The notes: generated from the letters alone by a model not told the origin. A stretch of DNA of 64,000 nucleotides from Myrica gale (GCA_963930655.1 OZ005608.1:22903271-22967270), one strand, 5' to 3'; counted from the first letter of the stretch, positions 20,472 through 32,072 are shown. Numbers and translations: made by a program.

Positions 20472-21685
20472 GCATTGGGTACTTGGGCCCCTCACATTTG
20501 ATGAAATTTCTGTGAGAAAAAATGAGAGACTTTTGGAATATCATTGCTGAAAATGCAGAGGCTACGAGAGTGTTCGGTTAGGGGAAGTTTGTGGGAGGTG
20601 AGCAGCTCGCATTCTCAAAGTCTCTGAAAGTGTTTCAAACAAAGAAAAGGAAACAAAACCTTCCAAAATTCTCAGATAACCCACCTTCCACACTTGTGAT
20701 ATTCGCATTCAGGTCCTCAGCTTCCATGGTGAGCCCCTCACTCACTCTCTCCCTCTCTGGATCTGGGGAGCACGTAGAGTTCAAAATTCGTAATTTACCT
20801 TTTAGAGCTTTTAGCTTTGCTAGCAATCTGCTGTGTCTTGAAGCTGATTATTGCCTCACGTAACATGAAGCGTGGCACCAAACCCATTGGAGAACCAGTG
20901 GGGGGGCAGAGATTCCAATTTCAAGGTAACATTTGGTGGGGAATTATCAAACTAAAAACTGTTACCTCGGCATTTTAGCAAACAGAACAGAAAAGGGTAA
21001 TTAAGGATGGATCTACGGAGTAGCGTTGAGACGGGCAAAGCATCTTTCCACGTTAGCGACTTTTGCGTTGTTAGATTGATTCAGCATACAATGGAGAGTG
21101 ACGTGGAAAGCCAAAGTACCCTTAGATTTAATTCTTCCCACGTTGCCTCAATCTATTGGAAATGGTAGGAAACTGCACGGTCCTAGAGGGAAGGTGAGTC
21201 GCTCCTCCCCTCAAAAGGAAATATAGTAAGAGAAGAATTGAAGCTCAATATTTAGGAACCTCCTTACCTTTTCTTGAAGCAATTATAGTTGCATTTTTCT
21301 TCTAATCTACAAAAGCAAGAGGAGGATTGCAACTTAAAATAAATAAGGATAAATGATTCACTTAATATTAGAGCTAAGGTTTTAATCAAGTTTGAGATCT
21401 GATTCTACATTTTGTCCCGATTTTAATTAACCAAGTTGTTTGCAGAAGTTTAAACCTTATTAGATTGATTAGAAATATGATGGGGATGTAGTCCTCCAAA
21501 TCCCACATGCATGCGTTATTAGATGACACAGGCTATGCTAGCAATTTTCTTACAACCTAACATGTTGTTGAGCTTCCACACGTTTGCCAAATGGTCTTAC
21601 TGGCCTACCGTAGATTTGGGTGCATTTTTTTTGGGTAATGACAGTATATATTCCTCAAAATAGCAAATAAACCAATGCTTAGATA
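20472..21685. other. Spacer without a recognised gene
   Basis: Positions 20540-20900 have a gene-like composition and a 90-codon open frame, which I do not recognise and do not call. The remainder holds no clear features. It continues the host sequence interrupted at 17738. Confidence 0.35.
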
Positions 21686-22583
21686 CAAGGGTTACAAGAA
21701 CAGACTCAGTTAACATTCCTCACCCAAACATTTTGTAAAATATTAAGTAGAATTTTATAAAACATTTTGTAAAATTTTGTAAAACATTTTTTAAAATGCC
21801 ATAGGCTCTTCAATTTTGTAAAATATGTATGAACACTCATCTGTCCTTGATGCAGAGAAGAGATTGAACGTTGCAAATGAAAGATTCTTGGCCCGTGACT
21901 TTGAGAATACCTTTCTTTCAATTCATCCCATAATTCCTTGGCTGAATCAATATAAAGCACGCTACTGGCTATTTCTTTAGACAGAGAATTACAAATCCAC
22001 GAAAGAGCCATCATGTTACATTTGTTCCAATGCACAAACATTGCGTTTGACGGCAAGGGCTTCAGCATCACACCAGTGACAAAGCCTAGTTTGTTCTTCA
22101 CATTCAACGCGATTGTCATTGCTCGCTACCAGGAATTGTAGTTTTCTCCGGTCAATGGTTGAGAAACTAAGATACTGGAAGAATTGTCTACACTATGTAA
22201 GTAGTAGGGGTTTGTAGGATTGTCGATCATTCGGTTGTTTGTCATTTTGGCTGTGAAAGAAAAATTCAGAGAGATGTGGAGGTTTAGGTTTCCTCTGATA
22301 CCATGTTAATGGTGAAAGAATCGAGGGAAATTGATATTGCATTTTACTTTTTCTTTATTGAATCTATCATTCAGTATTTATACAAGAGTATTACGTAAGT
22401 ACAAGCTGTACAACTAAGTAACATAATGAAACAAACTAACTACACGAGAATATTCTGGAACTCTTGTAAGTTTAGAACTACAAGTCGTTAGTTGTAAGTA
22501 ACTTGAGTCTTGAACTACAAGTCGTCAACTTCAAGTCTTTTGAGTATATTCATCAAGGGTTACAAGAACAGACCCAGTTAACA
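21686..22583 (-). mobile_element. Truncated Copia element with gag remnant
   Basis: Read on the minus strand. The 5' LTR (22583-22304, 280 bases) begins TGTTAACTGGG and ends attaaca, and is followed at once by a primer-binding site tggtatcagagga (22303-22291). The gag region then starts with an ATG at about 22243. One stop (in NSW-stop) separates it from the 137-residue frame at 22119-21706. That frame contains MTIALNVKNKLGF and AKELWDELKERYSQSHGPR, typical of the UBN2-type Copia gag. A few hundred bases on, at gggtgaggaa, the first 30 bases of the 3' LTR appear (21715-21686). Everything between gag and the 3' LTR is missing. Confidence 0.8.
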
Positions 22584-22599
22584 TTCCTCACCCTAACAT

Positions 22600-23103
22600 G
22601 GGAACACTATATTACACCCAGTCTAGCCAAAAGACCATGAACTACAGCAGTAGCCACCCAATCAGTATACTCCAATAGCAGAACCCACCTAACTCAATTT
22701 ACAGCAAGAAAACTACAGAGCCAGAGAAACAAAATTAAACCAATTTACACGCATCAGCATCCTGCATCAAGCATCTCGATAGGAACATTCCACCTCGCAA
22801 GAAGCTCCACATTATAAGCTGTCCACTTGACTCTCCCAAAGGAGCCAACTCTCGCTCTTACATAACACAATCTCCAAGAACACATGTCCTAGTCTGCTAT
22901 CTCTGATTTCTCTCCCGCCAAATGGAGTATACAAAAGCCAAGAACACCAATTACCTTTCAGATTCGAAGCATGCACCCACATCCTCTGAAACCTTGGAGG
23001 TCAACGTTTGTCTCCCAAAAGTTTTCAAATTCGATTAGCAAATTTGCATTCAAAACACGTGATCATTCAGTTCCTCTATCCTTCACAAAAGCTACATATT
23101 GTC
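22600..23103 (-). mobile_element. Possible LINE 3' remnant (zf-RVT-like)
   Basis: Minus-strand translation, with frame changes, gives CSFCEG followed by NDHVFFECKFANRI near 23100-23040. This resembles the zinc-binding zf-RVT domain that ends many plant LINE reverse transcriptase proteins (C..C...HLFF.C.F...). Further leftward translation is broken by stops. The sequence resumes beyond the solo LTR at 26275. This is a decayed fragment and the identification rests on one motif. Confidence 0.4.
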
Positions 23104-24511
23104 CCCTCTGTTATGTGGGTCCAGCCCACGTGTGAGAAAGCCAAAGCCCACATTTGTGGGCGCACCTAAGTTTTTTAGTAGGGCAACCTTTGTTGCCGCA
23201 CAACTTGGGAGAAGAAAAAGAGAGGCTGACGCATGCCCAAGAGAAAAGAAAAAAAAAAGGAAAAAGATGAGGAGTTTTTCTTTCAATCTTCGTGATTTTC
23301 ACACATGAACAAATTGAATTATCTCTGAAAATGTTATATGGGTGTTTCATTAATGGAGATTTGTGATATTCAGAATATTGAGGATGTCAGTAGGGTTGTT
23401 CAGTGCCACTAGAAAATTCCGGTGGCCCCGGCACCCCGGTGTAGGTGCCGGTGCAGCAATTTGGGCGAAACCCAGGGGTATTCCCGATTCTCAGGTTCCC
23501 CGGCATTGAGAACCCGGGGGACCGAGAACCGGGTTTCCCACTTTTTTTTGATAAAATCATCTTCCAGCAAATCCCCCCAGCGTCACCCCCTCCCCCACTC
23601 CCCATTTTCCTTTCCCCATTCATACCCTAAATCTGCTCCGCGTCACCTTTCCCCCCCAACGAGCGTCTCTCTCCCCTCCCCTCCCTCTCCTGCGACTTGC
23701 CACTCGCCGAGCTCCACTCCAGCAGCGGCAATGTCTCTTTTTAGGTAACATTTTTGCTTAAATCTTTCCTTAACATTGATTATTTAGAACAAATATGGTT
23801 TTCTACATCTGACATGAATTATGAACTCTTGGCACTGAGTTATAACACCTTCACAGAGAATTACAAGATGATGACAAGGTTAGCAAGCGTTATTTTAAGA
23901 TAGCTCTGAAGCTTTTCTACAATGCTAGCTGTCTCATTCACTTAGTGTTCTCTCAATAGTTAGCTGCATAGTTGTGGTTCGTGCCTTGGAATGGTTTTCT
24001 TGAAAATTGATGCTTTTTAGGTTGATTTGGTTGTTTGGGAGGTTCCCAGTTGGTGTTTTCTATTTTGGAAAATCTTGGGTTGTGCTGCACTTAAGTTCAG
24101 AGACATGGTGGCATGGGTGTGTTGGTTATAGGCACAAGTGACCAGCATGAAGTGCGACAGTGTTGCTGTTGTTATGTTTGAAGCGGTGTATTTAGTTAGA
24201 GAGAAGTGGTCAGTCCTTGAGGGGGTTAAATGTTCTTGCTTGACCAATAGACACCTTTTTAAGCTCCCTTTTTGCTAGGTTGACAGAGTCATCCTGTTTC
24301 TCTCTTTTCTCATTTCTTGGTCTTCTAGAGTCTTTTCATTTTTGTTTCTTGCTTATGTGTCTTCTTTATATATTTGTTATGCACTTGGGTATTTGCCTCA
24401 GCTGTTTTTAATAGATTTTAGAATCAATCTAGCAATTTAAACTTCTGTTATTGTTCTGTATAGTGATGTTATTTTCTTGTCACCTTCTGTCAGATTTCAC
24501 CATCAAAGAGT

Positions 24512-24900
24512 GCCATTGGTAATTCTTGTTTGTGGAACTGCTTGTGTTGGAAAGTCTACAATTGCTACCCAACTGGCACAAAGGCTAAATTGCTGAATGT
24601 CTTACAGGTCCTATATTATATCCACTACGACAAGGATTCATCAAGGTCCAATTTGCATCATTCCTACAAGGTAATTATATCCAAGCAACCTCCCACTCAG
24701 AAGTTGGTTACCAATCCATTGTTTGATTCCTTGGTCCAATAGTTGTTTGCAAAAGTTTCAATTGTTTTGAACTTCGATAATTAGCGAGTTTGTCAATACA
24801 ATTAATTTAAATGGGCAAATATGAATTGAAAATGTAAATGACAGGTCAACCAAGGAGGCATCTTCTTCAGAGTGGTTGGAGTCATTTCATTAGCTCCAAA
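24512..24900 (+). pseudogene. Captured P-loop kinase exon (LPA1-like)
   Basis: Positions 24512-24575 read VPLVILVCGTACVGKSTIAT, with an intact Walker A motif (GTACVGKST), and the frame continues QLAQRLN. This closely resembles the plant 2-phosphoglycerate-kinase-like P-loop proteins of the LPA1 (low phytic acid) group by recall. A single-base deletion follows (aaattgctg where cta-aat-ttg-ctg is expected), shifting the frame before NVLQ. A plausible exon end with GT follows at 24599. Around 24857-24890 a second stretch reads ASSSEWLESF, comparable with the downstream FSSSEELI region. The fragment is broken and cannot make the kinase. Confidence 0.7.
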
Positions 24901-24951
24901 AAGCTTGTTGCTGGGATGCTTTTATTTTCCTCAGGTTTACTATCTTCTTCA

Positions 24952-25444
24952 TGTAAGAGTAAATTCACAATCAACCAAATATGATTGTCAACGCAGCGGA
25001 ATAATATAGCAGGATCTTTATCTCCAGCCATCTTGTTCAGCACTCGAACTCGAACGGAATCTCTGCAGAGTAACTTTATGACTATGAAGTATTTTAGTGA
25101 GGCTCTTCCAACCTATGCATATGCCTTACAGAGTATGTCATAGATGGTATACACATGCCTTTATTTATAGGCTAGGTCAGGGACACTCAATCTGTTCTAG
25201 ATTTTGATTTGTTCCTTCTATCAAGGAAATTCAAATCAAAAATCAAATAGCAATCTTTATCTAATCGGTTACAATTTGAATTCCAATTTAAATCAGAAAT
25301 CAAATTGCAATCTTTATCCAATTAGTTCTAAATTTGAATCTGCTACAGATTTCATAATCTTATTTAACTCACACCATAATCTTTAAAACTTTAAAAGATT
25401 ATTTACATATGTCAATTAGGTGACCTTAAGAAAATATTCTAACA
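24952..25444 (-). mobile_element. Solo LTR (493 bp) nested in hAT-like element A
   Basis: Bounded by TGTAAGAGTAAA on the left and TATTCTAACA on the right, with the 5-base duplication CTTCA on each side (24947-24951 and 25445-25449). On the minus strand it reads TGTTAGAATA...ACTCTTACA, and a TATA-like ctataaataaagg lies near 25172-25160 in that orientation. That favours minus-strand orientation. No coding region. Confidence 0.85.
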
Positions 25445-25499
25445 CTTCAGAGTGGTTGGAGTTATTTTTGAATGCAGACATTTCATGCAAATTGAATGT

Positions 25500-25672
25500 T
25501 TATGGTATCATTTAGCAGAAATGGAAGCTACTGCAAGGAGTTTGATGATGTTCTTGTTAATGGTAACACTCTGGAGATTCACTTATACTGGGCAGGGAAA
25601 GGAACTACTGCCATTCTAGAGAGAGGTGACTATGGACCTCTTATTTCTACTATTTCAGTGACACAAAGTAAG
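25500..25672 (+). pseudogene. Captured malectin-domain exon of a receptor kinase
   Basis: The frame from 25496 contains GNTLEIHLYWAGKGTTAILE and, after RGDYG, PLISTISVT. This matches the C-terminal part of the malectin domain in plant LRR receptor-like kinases (pattern LEI.LYWAGKGTT.IP.RG.YGPLISAISV). About 60 codons remain. Leucine replaces the usual proline before ERG. No kinase or LRR sequence is nearby, so it is an isolated exon carried by the hAT-like element. Confidence 0.72.
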
Positions 25673-26429
25673 TTTTTCTCTTGATTTGGAATGTGTCATT
25701 CTTCTAAATTTTATTGATTTTGGAATTTGGATTTCATTAGTTTAGATTTTATTGATATGTGATTAATGGACCAAAAGAAAAAAAAGAATAAAAATAAATT
25801 GGGCCAAGTGCATAAAATGCTAAAAAAATGGCCCAATATGAATGTAGGATAACCGGAAACCGCCATCGTTAAACTGCCACTGCTAAGGGTCGGCTTTTGC
25901 TCTTAACGGTATAAGTGCAGGTGTCAGTTATTTAAAAACCGACCTACACCGGGGTTGTGCAGCCCTAGATGTCGGTGGGTTTCGTAAGATTCCGGGATTT
26001 GTGGTGAGATTGTATTTTTTCTCAGAGTTGATATTGTTGAATTTCAATTTGCTAGAACTCAAGTTTTGGGCACAAACTTGAATGTTGTAATCTCTATTTT
26101 ATTATAGTGGATTTATCTTGGAGTTGCCCCGTAGTTTTTTCCTTCACATTAAATGGTTTTCCAAGTAAATAGTGTATTTTCTTAATACTTGCTTATTTCT
26201 TTTATGTTTGGTTGTTAGTTTGTTTAAGGTTATTATATGATTCCTACAGGGACTTAATTTGGCCCAACACCCTCTTCTCGGCTGGGGCCGACTAACGACT
26301 GAAATATTTTCATTTGCATTCTAGCACCACGTCACTCTATCGAGTCAATAAGGATGGGATCTCAAGTTTTTTGAGGAAGCCCTAGCAACATTCTACTAAA
26401 CTTGAGGTTCCCAAATCCCATGGCTACAT

Positions 26430-29400
26430 CACTATAAGAAACTTAGTCTTAGGAGATAAATTTTTGTGTGTCAACCAAATTTTGTTACCTAAAGTCACCT
26501 ATCCATGACAAAACATTAATTTTGTCACCTAAAATCATCTAGGAACGCCAAAACCATTCAGAGTGGTCTTAAACCTGTTCGGAAGAATTTCTGGTGTGAT
26601 TAAGATTACACACACCTTTAGGCTCAATGTTGTAGGCGTGTATCTAAAGACTGAGGAAAAATGTTGTTGAAATTTGTAAAGCATCGATCGCAATAGTCGG
26701 ATCAATTACGTGCAGTATGTGATATTGTAAACATGAATGTGATATGACCTATCACCCAAAGAAATTGGAGTTGATTGTGAATGTCATCATTATTTGCATT
26801 ATGTTTTATATTTTCATCTTTGAAGAAATAATGTAGATAAGAGATAGATTTATGAGGCTAATAGACTCAAAAGTGTGAAGTATAGCGTTGGTGTTTGAGA
26901 TTTTATGAGTGTTGTCCGTTGTTATGCAGATAGTCGTGGACTAGTAAGATATCCATGTAAGAGATGTAATGTCGTACTGGTCAGATTTGAAAATTTGACA
27001 TAATTTTTGACCTCATGCACAAAGAGAATAATATTTGTGACAATGTGTTGGGAACTTTGATGAATGTCGATGGTAAGATGAAGGAGAATACTAGTGCTCA
27101 GAAAGACTTGGCATTAATGGACTGTAAAAATGAGTTGTATTTGCAGGTTCAGGGCAGCATGAGGTGATGCCTCAAGTCTCCGGATGGATACGCCTCTAAA
27201 AGGAGTTGTATTTGAAGGATGAACGTAAGAAATATTGTGAATGGCTGAAGGGTGTCAAGTTTCCAAATGGATACGCCTCTAATATATCTCAGATGTGAAT
27301 ATAAAAAAGGGAAGATAATAGGTATGAAGAGTCACAACTCACACGTCTTGTTGCAGCAACTGTTACCGGCAATGATACATGGGTTGTTAGTGCTCGAAGT
27401 GTATACAACGTTGACTGAGTTGAGCTTATTCTTCAGAGACTTGTGCTCAAGAACAATACATTTAGACGTTGTGGACTAGTTAGAGAAGGACAACAGAATG
27501 ATTTATTGCAAGTTAGAACATTTATTCCTCCATCATTTTTTACAATTATGATTTATTTAGCTATTCATTTTCCTCGGGAAGTGAAACTTGGGGGTCCAGT
27601 TCAATTTCGGTGGATGTATCTGTTACAGCAAATGTTGGCATCATGTGAATATATGTATCAGGGGTGTTTTTGTACTTTGTGATGATTCTAGAAGATGGAA
27701 ATGTTGTGCTGAACCGGTGGTAATAAAAAGTACTCATTAAGGGCTTTCTTGTCTTTTCCTTTGTTTCTAGAAGATGTGAGAAGTGAGCTGAATTGGTTGT
27801 TAGCCTCTCACGCGTGAAATTTCAAGATTGGGGGAAAACAGATTGGGGGCTTGCGATATAAGGGTTTGTTGCTACCATTTTGAAAGAGAGTTCTCCTCCC
27901 CTGTGTTTTCACTTTTCAAGAAAGCTCTCTCAAGGTGTGCGCTGATTGATGAAGCTCTTGTGTTCTTGCTGAAACATTTGAGTGTTGATGAAATAGAGAG
28001 AACATATCAGAGAAGAGGAGAATGTATGTGTGCTGATCACCTACACTTGATTTCTTCGATTGATTGGGGCTTCCAGAGGTTCTGGAAGTGTGGATGCTGG
28101 AGGTTCCAGCATTGGGCGTTGATTGCACAGGGAGTTGTGTGGATAGATCAACCCGGTGAGAATCTTGGTTTCAAACGGTCATGGAGTTCCATGATAAGGA
28201 GATCCGAATCGAGGCAATTTGGGTAAGATTAACATTGTTTAGATTAGCTAGGTTAGTGTAATCTTTTGATCACTGTGTAATCTCGTTTGAAATTAGTGGA
28301 TTTAAAAACCGGCTTCGGCCCGGAGAGTTTTTCTCTTTTGAAGAAGTTCTTCAAAAAGGTTTCTCTTCGTCACCAAATATTGTGTCAAGTGTGTGATTGA
28401 TTTACCTTTGTTTAAATTGTTTCATTTAACCATTCTTGTGATAAGTGTGTTTAGAATATCAATCTTGAAGAGATTGAGTAATCTGGTCCAAAAAGATTGT
28501 AGAGAAAGGTATAAAGAGTGCTTGTGAGATTTGAAAACTATTGGTTCTGTCCAGTGTAGTTACTTCGGAGTCACTTGAGGTATCTTCAGTTATCTCTGTT
28601 TTTCAGATTTGTGAATTTACTGTGGATCTTTATTTTGTGCATATCTGATTTGTAATTAGGTAGTTGATTCTTGATAAAGATTGATTGTGTTTAATTTTTC
28701 AGAGAACAGGTTGTGATTTGAAAAAGGAAATTGCTTTTGGATAAAAATTTTAAATATACCTATTCACCCCCCTCTAGGTATTTTCCGCACATTTGGGTCT
28801 AAATCGGTTTGTTCAGTATCCAATGGAGAGTTGTATGGGGAAGTTGAAGCGTTTAATGAAGAACATGACACTATTTGAGGGCTCCATAACAGAAAATTAT
28901 GTGTTAAATGAATGTATAACTTTGTACTCAATATATCTTGATACGGCTGAGACGATATTCAATTGAAAAGACCGAAATTATGCCGACATGGATGATCGAA
29001 CTACTATGGGTTGTCGTCTTTCTGTATTCACTCAAAATGTGCGCCCGCTGGGAGCTGGTAGGGGTGATGATTTGGATAGAACAAAATTTACAAAAGCGCA
29101 GTGGTACGTACTCAACAACTGTTCGGAAATCAGCCAACATATAGAGTAAGCACATGGTACAATCATTGCTCATTTAAACACTTATTAGTTCATGATATTT
29201 TAATTTAGTATAAGATTTATAGCGAGCACTTGAAAGAGATAAGGAGACAATCACCAATAAATGTTGATAGGAGGCACAAATAACGATTTCCGTTATGGGT
29301 TAAAAATCGGGTATGTATTTAATTTTTTCTCTATTATATGTTCCATATTTATTGATCTATTTTTTTTATTCTCGTTAATATTTGTTTACTATTTTAGATT

Positions 29401-31670
29401 CAAACTATGCGCAATGAAAATCTGGGCTCGGAGTCGGATGATTTGTATACATTAGCATCCTGTCCGGATCAACGGGCACTTTGTTGTTCTGAGTGTGTAG
29501 CGAATAGAGTTAGGGTTTACATGGTTCTTCATGAACAGTTTCGTAGAACTCAGAATAGTGGTGTGGTTGTTCCGGAGGACCATGTTGGGAAAGATGTTGT
29601 CTTTTATGGCCAAATCGTGAAGATTTACACTTTGCGTTATTTACAGGAAAATTTAGTTTATTTACTCAAATGTGACTGATTTTACTTGAGTGCTCAAAAC
29701 TTGAGTCTTGATAAAATTGGTCGGTTTGTTAGTATTAATACATCCCGAAAGTGGTACAAAGAAGACTCGTTCGTGCTATCATCTCAAGGGAATCAAGTGT
29801 TTTATATCAACGATATGAAGTTGGGTGGTCATTGAAAGATTGTTCAAAAGAGTAACACTAGAAACATGTATGATACTCCACCTATTGAGGAGGAAGCTAG
29901 TGAAGATGAAGAAGTATCATCCAACCATTAAGCATTTTAGGAGAATGAGTCTATTGAGTTTTTTATGAACTTTAGCTCCTTTAACATGATCTCGTTGACT
30001 AGAAATGACGTCGAAGCTTATGTGCCGCTAACCGATGAGAGTAATCCACAATAACGTGAAATAGAAGGAAGCGACGATTCCTCATTTTGAAGAACATGAT
30101 CCCTCAGAATTGTTCAGTGAAGATTGCAAGGCGTTTATATTTTATATTCAATTTGAGTAATATAATTCAATGTGTTTTTTCTCTAATATTGATTTATTTG
30201 GTCACAGGACAACGTCATGATAGTAAGAGGAAAATATCTTCGGTGCGATTCATCAGTCCGAGCTGAGAGTACTCCTAATACACTAGTAATGTCGGGTCCT
30301 TCGCTTAGAGATAGTCACAAATTATTGTCCCCGACCACATTCAATCCAGTGGGCACCGTAAGTAGTCGTGCGTGTACGTATCTTTCCCCTTCGATTTTGA
30401 TTAAATATGAATTTTAAATTTATTATTCTTTATTTGTAGTGACGTCCGGATTCAGACACGGAAGGGGTAGTATGCGCGAGATTACATTATTCAAGGCTCA
30501 TATCGGAGGAAAGTTAACTGTCCATATCCCTTATGGACGTACGAGCAGTGATGACATGACGTCCTCAATGTTCTCTAGTCATATTGGTGCGCTCGTTCGA
30601 CAGCATATCTCATTTGAGACAAGTAAGTGGAAAGAGGTCCCCAACGAGGTTAAATCATATGTGATGAACCGAGTATTGGTAAGTATAATTTATTAAATTC
30701 TAATTATGGAAAATTTTATACGTACTAACTGTTATGTATATTAAGGATGACTTCCAACTAGATTATGACCAAGCCGAGGATCGCATCACTGTGACGTCTA
30801 CGATGAACACAGCGTACATGACGTACATAAGTAAAATGTTCCGGCATTACTATGTGTTCCATTTCAAATAAGAGGTGTTAGAGCACCTGTATCCCGAGAT
30901 GAACAAGAAAGAATGGACTCGTGTCTGTGATTTATTCGCGAGCGGAAAATTTAAAGTTAAAAATTTTTATTTCGTCTTGAATGTTTATTTTATTTTTTTT
31001 ATTAATTGCGGTAGCAATTGTAAATGTACAATGTATAGGATGAGTGCAGTCAACAAGGAGAATAGAGTTAAACTGAAGATTGTACAAAGATTGAGAGCAA
31101 AGTCCTTCCAACACACGAGAGTGTTGTTAGTAAGTAATAAATTTATATTTTTAGAGATTTTACTTAAATAAACGACTTAGATATTTTAATATGCACGTTC
31201 TATATTTCTTTTGGTATATATAAAAATCCAGAATCTGGTAAGATTAGTCTTACATTGTTGTATAAAAAAATGCATACTAATATGGATGACATGTGGACAT
31301 CAGAAGATGCACGAGAAAATTTTGTAAGTTGTAACGTTAGATTTAATGAAACATTTGTTATCTCTTATATTTCATTTGTGCTAACTTTATCTTCCTTTCT
31401 AATTTTGTAGGAAAAATGGAGGCATTACAGTTGCGACAAGAGTCAGAAGGAAAGTCATACACCGAAGTGGAGATTTTCACTGAGGTATTGGGGACGAAAA
31501 CAGGTTGCTTGAGAGGTTTAGGTTGTTCAGCATGGTTTGTTGGATCATTTTCGTCAGTATCGTCTGTTGATTTGTCCCGGAGATTGGAGGAGACCATATT
31601 GAAAGTGGCAAATATGCAAATCAGCCTAGCAGACCGAAAATGGAACTTGTGTTGGAAGAGTAACCTTCTT
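26430..31670 (+). mobile_element. Decayed CACTA (En/Spm) transposon, 3' end missing
   Basis: The left end is CACTATAAGAAACTTAG at 26430. Transposase remains read left to right. A TNP2-type stretch lies at 27190-27620 (LKGVKFPNGYASNIS, SHNSHVLLQQLLPAMIHGLL, LTELSLFFRDLCS). A DUF4218 region follows (PPSFFTIMIYLAIHFPREVK and LGGPVQFRWMY, interrupted by a solo LTR, then PMESCMGKLK and EGSITENYVLNE at 28816-28980). A DUF4216-like region lies at 29400-29930 (EDHVGKDVVFYGQIVKIY, SRKWYKEDSFVLSSQGNQVF, KLGGHWKIVQK). A Ptta/En/Spm-type (Transposase_24) C-terminal stretch lies at 30440-31670 (EALQLRQESEGKSYTEVEIF, TEVLGTKTGCLRGLG). Many stops and frameshifts are present. No TATAGTG terminus occurs before the next LEA_2 gene, so the right end is lost. 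Confidence 0.88.
27621..28815. mobile_element. Solo LTR (1195 bp) inside the CACTA transposase
   Basis: Starts TGTTACAGCA and ends GGTTTGTTCA. The 5-base duplication GTATC is present at 27616-27620 and 28816-28820. The insertion point is confirmed by protein sequence: the transposase reads QFRWMY up to the left edge and resumes with YPMESCMGKLK at the right edge. It is related to the solo LTR at 17739-20466 (shared near-terminal ctattcacccccctctaggt and gagagtttttctct). No coding region. Confidence 0.92.
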
Positions 31671-31937
31671 TATTTCCAAGAGTCATAAAATTCAAAAGTG
31701 TATGAGAAAAATGAAAACAGTGTAATCTACTTACAAACAAATCGAAGGGCCACGATATATATATATAGAAAAGGGAGCCGGGGAGACTAAAAAGAATAGA
31801 GGTAAAGAAAAAGAAACCAATAATGATACAATGGCCAACAACGAACAAAAACTTTGTCTAATTATAAGCTAATTTCACGACAGACACGCTATATTTATTC
31901 GCGATCCACAATTATACGAAAAGCCTCGAATTTCAGA
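31671..31937. other. Short spacer between CACTA remnant and LEA_2 scrap
   Basis: No gene seen. A short (TA)n run occurs near 31756-31767. Confidence 0.35.
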
Positions 31938-32003
31938 TCAACGGTCATTCTGCAAGTTCATCTCCGCAGTCTTCCGCTCCAGCATCACGTTCATCAGCGC
32001 GCG
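31938..32003 (-). pseudogene. C-terminal scrap of a LEA_2 gene
   Basis: The minus strand reads LMNVMLERKTAEMNLQNDR and then a stop. It corresponds to the ELMFVMKKKKSAEMNCT block just before the end of intact array members. Only about 20 codons are recognisable. It lies immediately downstream of the stop of LEA_2 gene f, so it is either the relic of a further tandem copy or an ancient local duplication of the gene end. Confidence 0.45.
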
Positions 32004-32072
32004 TCTCCTTCCCTGAATTCAGACCACACAATACCAAATTAAGAAAGAGACTCAAACACAGCTTTAAGCGTT

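Larger units (their letters stand above)
23391..25967. mobile_element. hAT-like element A carrying exons of two host genes
   Basis: A 2577-bp element. It starts TAGGGTTGTTCAGTGCCAC and ends GGGGTTGTGCAGCCCTA, with 8-base flanks gatgtcag (23383-23390) and gatgtcgg (25968-25975), a 7 of 8 match. An 8-bp duplication with a TAGGG terminus fits hAT. Subterminal motifs of the type ccggtgtaggtgccgg lie near both ends. No transposase is visible. Inside are a P-loop kinase exon (24512-24598, with a degraded continuation to about 24900) and a malectin-domain exon (25500-25672). A solo LTR (24952-25444) is nested between them. Element B (42285-44150) shares the ends and about 250 bases of 5' sequence and about 150 bases of 3' sequence, but carries a different gene. 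Confidence 0.85.
23109..26269. mobile_element. Solo LTR (576 bp) split by a hAT-like element
   Basis: It begins TGTTATGTGGGTCC and ends TTTGGCCCAACA, with the 5-base duplication CCCTC on both sides (23104-23108 and 26270-26274). Excluding the nested hAT-like element, 576 bases remain. These include phrases typical of Copia LTRs (gtggatttatcttggagt, ccgtagttttttccttcaca) that also occur in altered form in the LTR at 6102-6761. No internal region remains. Confidence 0.85.

Noticed and set aside
20591-20863. 90-codon plus-strand frame in a less AT-rich stretch
   Set aside because: No recognisable motif, and an overlapping frame on the other strand. It might be a gene fragment, but there is no evidence for product or start.
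26275-26429. Gene-like low-AT stretch before the CACTA start
   Set aside because: It continues the possible LINE remnant left of the solo LTR, and no separate coding signal is visible.
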